5,187 bases of DNA from JAKVCB01 sp963578605 (GTDB lineage: Bacteria; Planctomycetota; Planctomycetia; Pirellulales; Lacipirellulaceae): contig CAUZEA010000223.1 in the NCBI GenBank assembly GCA_963578605.1, positions 1 through 5,187 on the forward strand. The letters run 5' to 3'. A program made the translations under genes and the position numbers. Below are positions 1 through 5,187 of the stretch, in pieces (position 1 is the first letter of the stretch; the number at the start of each line of letters is the position of its first letter). Below the pieces are notes generated by a model that was given only the letters and a program-made list of their open reading frames with translations, was not told the origin of the DNA and ran no database searches.

Positions 1-1903
1 AGGCCAGGAAAAATTCTTCGAGCTCACGGACACCGCCAGGGTTCTCGAACAGTCGCGGCGCCGCTTCGAGAATCCGCTTGCGCACCGCTTCACGCCGCTT
101 GGGATCTGTGGCCAGCCCGACGGCAAGATCGACGTACGACTCAGGTCCTGCAGCGATGCAGTCGTCCAGCCCCATCTGGCGGTAACAGGCATATGTGACG
201 CGCGAACGCATTTGCGGACCGGGCCACGTCACAATTGGTGCACCAACGGAAAGTGCTTCGAATGTCGTGTTTCCACCACCGAACAAAATAGGATCGAGCA
301 GCACCTCCGAGATCTCCATGGCGCGCACGTAGCGAGTGGTGGGCATCCGTGAGAGCAGACTCACCCGGTCAGCTACGTCGGGTATGTTCCGCTGCAGCCG
401 CTCTAGGATCAGCCGTTCCCAGGTTGGAATCGAGCTTTGGGTGATAAAGATGCGGCCCTTGGGGTCCCGTCGCAGGATCTCGCCAAACAGCAAGTCGAGG
501 TCGGGATGTAGCTTGAAAAGGCTTTGCGGGCAAAGGTAGACGTGTGCGTCGTCGGGTAAACCCAGGTCGCGTCGTTGCAGTGCACGATCCTCGGTCGACA
601 GAGTCAGTGGAAAATAGTAGGTCGGCAGGTGTTTCAAAAGGATCAACGATTCGCTGTAGTGGTTCGCGGCGCCCTCTGGTTCGAGATACTCGTTGGACAC
701 AAAGTAGTCGATGTTCGGAATACCGGTCGTCACCGGATGTCCCCAGGTAACGCACTGTACGGGCGCGAGTCGCGCGAACGCGAGATGATTAGTGAGCCGG
801 TCCATTCCGATGTCCGGATAGAACAGGATATCCAGTTTTTCCGCAGCAATCTGCTCCCGGGCTGCTTGCAACTGGCTAGGCAACACGCAGAAGCGATCCG
901 CGGACTGTTGCACAGAGTCTCGCCAGGGATCAGACAGATGTGGAAAGGCAAACACGCTGACGTGAAATTTAGTCCGGTCCAGTTCCCGGATCAGTCCTAA
1001 AGTCAGCTTGGTGACTGTATGTGAATAAAAGTAGTTCGACACGAAGCCCACTCGGATTCGCCCGTCCTCGCTGGAACGGGGGGCGGTACCCCGGCAGTGG
1101 TCAGCGACAAATGCGAGCGAGGGGTCGATCTTCAGCTTCAACCGGCCGAATTTGGACTGCAGTTCACGGTCGTTAAGGCCATGGTAGGCTAATTCAAAAG
1201 TACTGACTTGGAATTCGCGGTAGATGTCGAGGTTCGGAGGGTTGGCAATCAGCGCGTCCAACCCATGGTTGACCCGCTCCCGCACCTCATCGATCTGCTG
1301 TTGAGACTCGAGGATGACCGGCATCGCAAACTCGCGTTTGAGTCGGACCCGTTGTTGGTTTGGCATCATCGCTTCGGCCTGCTCCAACCGTTGAACCGCT
1401 TCGGTCAAACGGCCTTGCCGCCGCAGGCAATCGCCCAATCCTTCGATAGCCAGCGCGTCGTCCGGATGCAGTTCGCTTGCTTGCTCGTATTGTTCCAGCG
1501 CTTCGTCCACACGGTCCTGCTGCCGCAGGGTCTGAGCGAGGACGTGCCGGCAGCCCTGTGCGGTAGGTCTGATCTGCAGCGCCAGTCGCAACTGCGACTC
1601 GGCTTCGCTTTCACGCCCGTTTGCGCGGAGGGCGTTCGCCATGTTCATATGCGCCGGCATGTGCTGGTGGTCAATTTCGAGCGCTTTGCGATAGGCTTCG
1701 AGTGAACGTTCGAGCTGACCCAGGGCGCGGTACGCGACCCCGAGATCGCTGTACACTACGGCGCTGGACCTGCCGGCCTGAATGGCGTCGAGCAACAGTT
1801 GAACGGCTTTCTGCGGTTGTCCCTGGCGGAGATGTGTTGCAGCAAGCTGTGAGAGTGTGTCGTCGGCCACCTCGTTGCCATCGGTGTCAATCGCTTTCGC
1901 CAC
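1..1903 (-). CDS. TPR-containing GT41 (OGT/SPINDLY-type) protein O-glycosyltransferase, C-terminus cut by window edge
   Basis: The frame is open from a GTG at 1903 to the left edge, giving 634 visible residues and no stop. Seen: residues about 16-183 form roughly five tetratricopeptide repeats (for example residues 51-80, YSDLGVAYRALG then AYRKALEID). A GT-B type GT41 catalytic region follows from about residue 280. It contains RVGFVSNYF followed by SH at His295 (aligns with the conserved His of the first Rossmann half), PVQCVTWGHPVTTG (381-394) then IDYF, SLFKLHP with Lys464 at the catalytic-lysine position of OGT, and FGGGNTTFEALSVGAP (541-556) at the donor site. Family knowledge: these enzymes transfer GlcNAc or fucose from a nucleotide sugar to Ser/Thr, with the TPRs binding the protein substrate. 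No signal peptide or membrane segment is seen, so it is probably cytosolic. The ending RELEEFFLA is typical of the family's C-terminus, so few residues are missing. GTG is preferred because AGGGA lies six bases upstream; an in-frame TTG at 1942 is the alternative. Family assignment is secure; donor and substrate are not known. Confidence 0.92.
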   Translation of the reverse strand, partial: MAKAIDTDGNEVADDTLSQLAATHLRQGQPQKAVQLLLDAIQAGRSSAVVYSDLGVAYRALGQLERSLEAYRKALEIDHQHMPAHMNMANALRANGRESEAESQLRLALQIRPTAQGCRHVLAQTLRQQDRVDEALEQYEQASELHPDDALAIEGLGDCLRRQGRLTEAVQRLEQAEAMMPNQQRVRLKREFAMPVILESQQQIDEVRERVNHGLDALIANPPNLDIYREFQVSTFELAYHGLNDRELQSKFGRLKLKIDPSLAFVADHCRGTAPRSSEDGRIRVGFVSNYFYSHTVTKLTLGLIRELDRTKFHVSVFAFPHLSDPWRDSVQQSADRFCVLPSQLQAAREQIAAEKLDILFYPDIGMDRLTNHLAFARLAPVQCVTWGHPVTTGIPNIDYFVSNEYLEPEGAANHYSESLILLKHLPTYYFPLTLSTEDRALQRRDLGLPDDAHVYLCPQSLFKLHPDLDLLFGEILRRDPKGRIFITQSSIPTWERLILERLQRNIPDVADRVSLLSRMPTTRYVRAMEISEVLLDPILFGGGNTTFEALSVGAPIVTWPGPQMRSRVTYACYRQMGLDDCIAAGPESYVDLAVGLATDPKRREAVRKRILEAAPRLFENPGGVRELEEFFLA

Positions 1904-1909
1904 GTCACG

Positions 1910-1914
1910 TCCCT
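1910..1914 (-). promoter_or_regulatory. Shine-Dalgarno-like site for the GT41 gene
   Basis: On the minus strand AGGGA lies six bases before the GTG at 1903 and supports that start over the in-frame TTG at 1942. The surrounding GCAGGGAC is repeated about 10 bases further upstream (1919-1926), so a second AGGGA exists, but it has no start codon at suitable spacing. Seen in the sequence; its function is inferred. Confidence 0.5.
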
Positions 1915-1981
1915 GCCGGTCCCTGCGCCCGCCCCATTTCAAGGTGATGCGTAGCCGATCTGATAACAAATAACAACCGCA

Positions 1982-2010
1982 ATTCTAATCCCCCCAAGCT
2001 TGCGTCGCAA
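1982..2010 (-). promoter_or_regulatory. putative sigma-70-like promoter for the GT41 gene
   Basis: Read on the minus strand, TTGCGA (2010-2005, four of six matches to TTGACA) is followed by a 17-base spacer and TAGAAT (1987-1982, five of six matches to TATAAT). Transcription would start near 1975, leaving a leader of about 70 bases before the GTG at 1903. The site is in the widest gap between genes of the window and points at the right gene, so the GT41 gene may be transcribed separately from the upstream genes. Motif matches of this quality can occur by chance, and planctomycete promoter consensus may differ. Confidence 0.35.
2000..2010. repeat. small palindrome overlapping the putative -35 box
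   Basis: TTGCG and CGCAA are arranged symmetrically around one central base. With flanking AAG and GCTT the symmetry extends imperfectly. It covers the -35 element proposed for the GT41 gene, so it could be a repressor or activator half-site pair. It is too short to be significant alone, and no U-tract follows, so a terminator is unlikely. Confidence 0.2.
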
Positions 2011-2021
2011 CTTTCGAACTG

Positions 2022-2049
2022 GTTTTGATTTCTTTTCATTGTTCAAAAC
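2022..2049 (-). repeat. weak inverted repeat just after the membrane glycosyltransferase stop codon
   Basis: On the minus strand GTTTTGA (2049-2043) is mirrored by TCAAAAC (2028-2022) around a 14-base A-rich loop, starting about 8 bases after the stop codon of the glycosyltransferase gene. The stem is A/T-rich and has no following run of T, so it is a poor Rho-independent terminator. It could be a weak 3' end structure or chance. Confidence 0.2.
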
Positions 2050-2056
2050 GCTGAAA

Positions 2057-3808
2057 TCACTCCACTTCGTCATGTGTCGCACGGGTTTCATTTCGCTTGG
2101 CACCGTCGGGATTCGATTGCAGGCTTCTTAAATTCCTTCGTGCAGCTGCGTAGTCGGGCTTGAGTTTCAGAGCGCGTTGAAAGTGTTGCACGGCGTCGTC
2201 GTGCTTTCCTTGCTGACGCAGCAGTTGTCCAAAATTGTTGTGGGCGATGGGATTGTTCGGATTCCAGCGGACCGCACGTCGATGAAAAACGAACGCCTCT
2301 GTATATCGATTTTTTTCTGTTAAGGCGTTGGCCAGATTGCTGGCAGTATTCGATTTCATGTTGGCCGTGGATACCATTGGAACATGGCAAATCGCAATGA
2401 CAACTCCCGCAACGAGCGCGTAATGCAGCATGGTCTTTGGCTCTGGCGAGCGAACGAATCTGAGTAGCCGATCAACACCGGCGGCCGCCAACGGAATCAG
2501 GAAGGGGACGAGAGGATATCGGTACCGGCCAAATATGTAGAACATCATCAGCGCGATTAGAAAACTTGCGATCATGGCGTACAGGAACCAGAGTCGGTTG
2601 CGCTGGTGCCAGGTTGAAATGAAGCCAATGACGCCCAGCGGTAGCAAACCGCCAAAGTGAAACAGGCGGCAGCCTTGCAAAACCCACGACCATTCGGCGT
2701 ACGTGTACATGTCCTCGTAATCCATGACTTCGGGCGCGTTCCAAACCAGAAGGAGTTTACGTCCCATGAGTTGTAGCCAGGCTCGCGGTTGAGTGCGTAT
2801 AAAGTTCATGACTTGATCGGTGTAGTACTTTGACACTTCGGCGGGAGTCATTTTGCGGCCCGTTGCCTCTTCTGCAATCTGCGTCGCATCCGACCTTTCA
2901 TAAAGTGAATGTCCTCGGGCAAATCGTAGCGGTTCGTAAAAACCACTAGCGTCCGGATTATTGCCGATGTACAGGTTCGGACCCAGTTGTGAAGTGGTCA
3001 GGTGAAATTCGCCGCCCACGTGCCGGTTTCGGACTGCCACGGGTAACAGCACGAAACTCAGGCCGAGCAGAAAGAAAGCGATATTCACCAGACGCAGACG
3101 TGGGGAGGGATCGGGAGAATGGACGTCATCGGGTGGGGGAACCGCATCCGCTTTCTCTACCCGTATGCCAGATCGACGCAGAAGACGCCACAGGTCAAGT
3201 CCGTCGAACAACAACCAACACAGGATCGGCAGGATAAAGATCAGGGCGTTTTCTCGAGTCAACACCAAGGCACCTAACGACGCCCCCAGTGCGACCAAGG
3301 TTCGTTGTCGGCGTTGCTCGATGAGTCCGCACAGCAACCAGACGATCAGGGACCCGAAGAACAGGTCGAGAGCAGACTTCTGGATCAATATTTCATAAAA
3401 CAGTGACGGTCCATAAAGGGTCAACATCAGTCCGGCCAGGATGCCTGCCCGTTTTGAAAAAAGACGCCAGGTAGCATCCAGGATGAGTACGCAAGAGATC
3501 GCTCCCATAACGGCTTGGATTTTCAGCACCCAGGTGGGGTCCGTCCCCAGCAGGCGATAAATAACGGCCAGAAAATAAGGATAAAGTGGCGCCTGGTAAA
3601 AAACGTCTTTTCCCATCCAGTCGCCCGACACGATGACGCAGGCCCAGGCGTGGTAACCTTCACCATCGCCAATCAGACAACCGAAAAAGGGGGCGCTTTG
3701 CAGATCCCAAAGGTGCAATATCCGCACTAGCAACGCCAGAGAAAAAATAGCGACGATCCAGAATGCCTTGGAATGGCTTTTGGTTTCCGTGTCGTTTTGC
3801 TTTGCCAT
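2057..3808 (-). CDS. GT-C membrane glycosyltransferase (PMT/ArnT-like) with C-terminal TPR domain
   Basis: Complete 583-residue protein with ATG start at 3808. Seen: a first membrane helix at about 15-34, then an extracytoplasmic loop with GDGEGYHAW (47-55; Asp48 and Glu50 are candidates for the acidic catalytic residue of GT-C enzymes) and VFYQAPLYPYF (69-79). Many hydrophobic segments follow (about 94-113, 121-162, 169-203, 239-258, 383-398, 405-447, 461-478). GRYRYPLVPFLIPLAAAG (427-444) matches the late-helix motif of bacterial PMT_2-type proteins. A proline- and charge-rich loop lies at about 208-238. Two tetratricopeptide repeats follow the last helix (about 487-554), then a charged tail. 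Family knowledge: such enzymes move a sugar from a polyprenyl-phosphate carrier to a protein, lipid or glycan outside the cytoplasmic membrane. Acceptor and sugar cannot be read from the sequence. No clear ribosome binding site precedes the ATG. It lies 85 bases after the DUF1501 stop on the same strand, so co-transcription is possible. Confidence 0.9.
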   Translation of the reverse strand: MAKQNDTETKSHSKAFWIVAIFSLALLVRILHLWDLQSAPFFGCLIGDGEGYHAWACVIVSGDWMGKDVFYQAPLYPYFLAVIYRLLGTDPTWVLKIQAVMGAISCVLILDATWRLFSKRAGILAGLMLTLYGPSLFYEILIQKSALDLFFGSLIVWLLCGLIEQRRQRTLVALGASLGALVLTRENALIFILPILCWLLFDGLDLWRLLRRSGIRVEKADAVPPPDDVHSPDPSPRLRLVNIAFFLLGLSFVLLPVAVRNRHVGGEFHLTTSQLGPNLYIGNNPDASGFYEPLRFARGHSLYERSDATQIAEEATGRKMTPAEVSKYYTDQVMNFIRTQPRAWLQLMGRKLLLVWNAPEVMDYEDMYTYAEWSWVLQGCRLFHFGGLLPLGVIGFISTWHQRNRLWFLYAMIASFLIALMMFYIFGRYRYPLVPFLIPLAAAGVDRLLRFVRSPEPKTMLHYALVAGVVIAICHVPMVSTANMKSNTASNLANALTEKNRYTEAFVFHRRAVRWNPNNPIAHNNFGQLLRQQGKHDDAVQHFQRALKLKPDYAAARRNLRSLQSNPDGAKRNETRATHDEVE

Positions 3809-3821
3809 GTGGATTTCTGCC

Positions 3822-3858
3822 GTCCGAATCAGGTAATCGTCATCAGAAGAAGTCGGAC
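3822..3858. repeat. weak inverted repeat in the DUF1501-glycosyltransferase gap
   Basis: GTCCGA (3822-3827) and TCGGAC (3853-3858) face each other across 25 bases in the 85-base gap before the membrane glycosyltransferase gene. The stem is only six base pairs, the loop is long and no T-run follows, so it is not a convincing terminator. It may be an operator-like or mRNA structure, or chance. No promoter-like -35/-10 pair was found in this gap. Confidence 0.15.
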
Positions 3859-3893
3859 CGGTACGCCAAGTTCACGTGGTGTCCCAGCCGGTT

Positions 3894-5187
3894 TCAAGCG
3901 AGCAATCCGCTCACCACTTTTCCGTGGACATCTGTCAAGCGGTACCTGCGGCCCTGGAACTTATATGTCAATTGTTCGTGGTCGATTCCCAGTAAGTGCA
4001 GAATGGTTGCCTGCAAGTCGTGGATATGGACCGGGGATTCATCAATGTTATAGCAATATGGGTCGGTACGACCATAACTGGTGGCTCGACGAACCCCACC
4101 GCCAGCCATCCAGATCGTGAAGCAGCGCGGATGGTGATCGCGGCCAAAGTTCGCCTCGCTCAGTTTACCCTGGCAGTAATTTGTACGACCGAACTCGCCG
4201 CCCCAGATTACCAGAGTATCCTGCAGCATGCCGCGCTGCTTTAGGTCACGAACCAACGCTGCCGACGCACGGTCCGTTTCCCGGCATTGCCGGGCGACCG
4301 ACTGAGGGAGATTTCGATGATGATCCCAGCCCGGGTGGTAAAGCTGAATGAAACGGACCCCTCTCTCCGCCAGGCGGCGAGCGAGCAGGCAATTGGCAGC
4401 GTACGTGCCAGGCTGACGAGCGTCCTCACCGTAATCCCGAAAAATATATTCCGGTTCATCTGACAAGTCGGTTGCTCCCGGGATCGACATTTGCATGCGG
4501 TAGGCGAGTTCGTATTGGGCAATCCGGGTCTGAAGGTGTGGGTCCAAGGCCGTTTGCAGTTGCAGCTTGTGCAATTGTTGCAGTGTGTCGAGAGCGTCAC
4601 GACGGCTCACCAGGTCGATGCCAGCCGGGTTTTCCAGGTACAGCACGGGATCCTTTCCAGATCGAAACCGGACCCCTTGATGCCTGGATGGCAAAAATCC
4701 ACTGCCCCACAAGCGGGCTACCAGTGGCTGGCCTCCCTTGTCCTTGGTGACCATGACGACGAACTCGGGGAAATCTCGGTTCTCGCTGCCCAAGCCGTAA
4801 CTGAGCCAAGCACCCATGCTGGGCCTGCCCGGAAATTGGGATCCGGTTTGAACGAAGGTCACCGCCGGGCCATGATTGATTGCCTCGGTGTGCATCGAAT
4901 GAATGAAGCAGAGGTCGTCGGCAATTTTTGCCGTGTGGGGAAGTGACTCGCTGATCCACGCGCCACTCTCGCCATGTTGCTGAAACTTGAACGGCGAGCC
5001 GACGAGCGGAAAGCTCGACTGACTGCCTGTCATCGATGTCAGCCGTTGCCCCTTGCGAATCTCGGCGGGTAACTGCGTTCCATGTTTTTCATTGAGCAAC
5101 GGTTTGTAATCGAACAGGTCCATCTGTGACGGAGCACCCGACTGGAACAGGAAAATGACTCGTTTGACCGAGGGGACGTGATGCAGT
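3894..5187 (-). CDS. DUF1501 family (sulfatase-like, alkaline phosphatase clan) protein, N-terminus cut by window edge
   Basis: The frame is open to the right edge, so 430 residues are visible. The ATG at 5123 is internal: the 21 residues before it (ending KRVIFLFQSGAPSQ) already belong to the conserved DUF1501 start. Numbering from that Met, conserved blocks are MDLFDYKP (1-8), FVQTGSQFPGRPSMGAWLSYG (90-110), GWDHH (265-269), WGGEFGRTNYCQG (307-319), GRDHHPR (327-333), WMAGGGV (338-344) and HDLQATILHLLGID (368-381). The family is usually about 460-490 residues, so some 30-60 are missing, probably including a Tat-type signal peptide. Family knowledge: DUF1501 proteins share the alkaline phosphatase/sulfatase fold and are greatly expanded in Planctomycetes, usually next to DUF1549/DUF1553 cytochrome-type genes. 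Their substrates are not established. No frameshift or internal stop is seen. Family assignment is secure; a hydrolase role is only inferred. Confidence 0.93.
   Translation of the reverse strand, partial: LHHVPSVKRVIFLFQSGAPSQMDLFDYKPLLNEKHGTQLPAEIRKGQRLTSMTGSQSSFPLVGSPFKFQQHGESGAWISESLPHTAKIADDLCFIHSMHTEAINHGPAVTFVQTGSQFPGRPSMGAWLSYGLGSENRDFPEFVVMVTKDKGGQPLVARLWGSGFLPSRHQGVRFRSGKDPVLYLENPAGIDLVSRRDALDTLQQLHKLQLQTALDPHLQTRIAQYELAYRMQMSIPGATDLSDEPEYIFRDYGEDARQPGTYAANCLLARRLAERGVRFIQLYHPGWDHHRNLPQSVARQCRETDRASAALVRDLKQRGMLQDTLVIWGGEFGRTNYCQGKLSEANFGRDHHPRCFTIWMAGGGVRRATSYGRTDPYCYNIDESPVHIHDLQATILHLLGIDHEQLTYKFQGRRYRLTDVHGKVVSGLLA

Noticed and set aside
575..1000. 141-codon plus-strand open frame
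   Set aside because: It is antisense to the GT41 catalytic region, which has conserved motifs such as GHPVTTG in the minus-strand frame. It is a shadow.
1208..1705. 165-codon plus-strand open frame
   Set aside because: It lies entirely antisense to the TPR and linker part of the GT41 gene. Its translation resembles no family I recognise, while the minus-strand frame carries clear TPR motifs.
1909..1926. Tandem repeat of GTCCCTGC as a regulatory repeat
   Set aside because: There are only two 8-base copies, 10 bases apart. This is too little to call an operator, and one copy is explained by the ribosome binding site.
2022..2049. Rho-independent terminator after the membrane glycosyltransferase gene
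   Set aside because: The inverted repeat has an A/T-rich seven-base stem, a 14-base loop and no T-run, so it was kept only as a weak repeat.
3763..4120. plus-strand frames across the DUF1501-glycosyltransferase junction
   Set aside because: They span the 3' end of DUF1501, the gap and the 5' end of the glycosyltransferase gene, all well explained on the minus strand. The encoded peptides show no recognisable domain.
4491..4946. 151-codon plus-strand and overlapping minus-strand frames
   Set aside because: They are shadows of the DUF1501 coding frame, which is conserved across this whole region.
1..5187. CRISPR array, transposon ends, tRNA or rRNA
   Set aside because: No regularly spaced repeats, transposase motifs, terminal inverted repeats or cloverleaf-like sequence were seen on either strand. 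The window is almost fully occupied by three protein genes.

Overview
The window comes from a bacterium, most probably a planctomycete. The clearest marker is the DUF1501 (sulfatase-like) protein at the right edge. Its FQSGAPSQMDLFD start, its WGGEFGRTNYCQG block and its GRDHHPR block are typical of the large DUF1501 families of Planctomycetes. TPR-bearing glycosyltransferases and weak Shine-Dalgarno signals also fit. This lineage assignment is inference, since no rRNA or other phylogenetic marker is present.

All three recognisable genes lie on the minus strand and fill nearly the whole window. In transcription order (right to left) they are: (1) a DUF1501 protein, cut at its N-terminus by the right edge (5187 down to 3894); (2) after an 85 bp gap, a complete 583-residue membrane glycosyltransferase of the GT-C type (PMT/ArnT-like) with a C-terminal TPR pair (3808 to 2057); (3) after a 153 bp gap, a GTG-started cytosolic protein with about five N-terminal TPRs and a GT41 (OGT/SPINDLY-type) catalytic region, cut near its C-terminus by the left edge (1903 to 1). 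Gene 3 is continuously open from 1903 to the window edge. Its stop codon lies outside the window, so a method that requires a stop would miss it.

The 153 bp gap holds a plausible sigma-70-like promoter for the GT41 gene (TTGCGA, 17 bp, TAGAAT on the minus strand), with a small palindrome over the -35 box, and a Shine-Dalgarno-like AGGGA six bases before the GTG start. No convincing promoter was seen for the membrane glycosyltransferase, so it may be co-transcribed with the DUF1501 gene.

Together, genes 2 and 3 put a lipid-linked-sugar type membrane glycosyltransferase beside a nucleotide-sugar type protein O-glycosyltransferase, both carrying TPRs. A shared role in protein or envelope glycosylation is possible but not shown. 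The DUF1501 gene may be only a neighbour, as these genes are usually tied to DUF1549/DUF1553 cytochrome genes that are not in view. No RNA gene, mobile element, CRISPR array or stretch over 300 bp without a gene was found.
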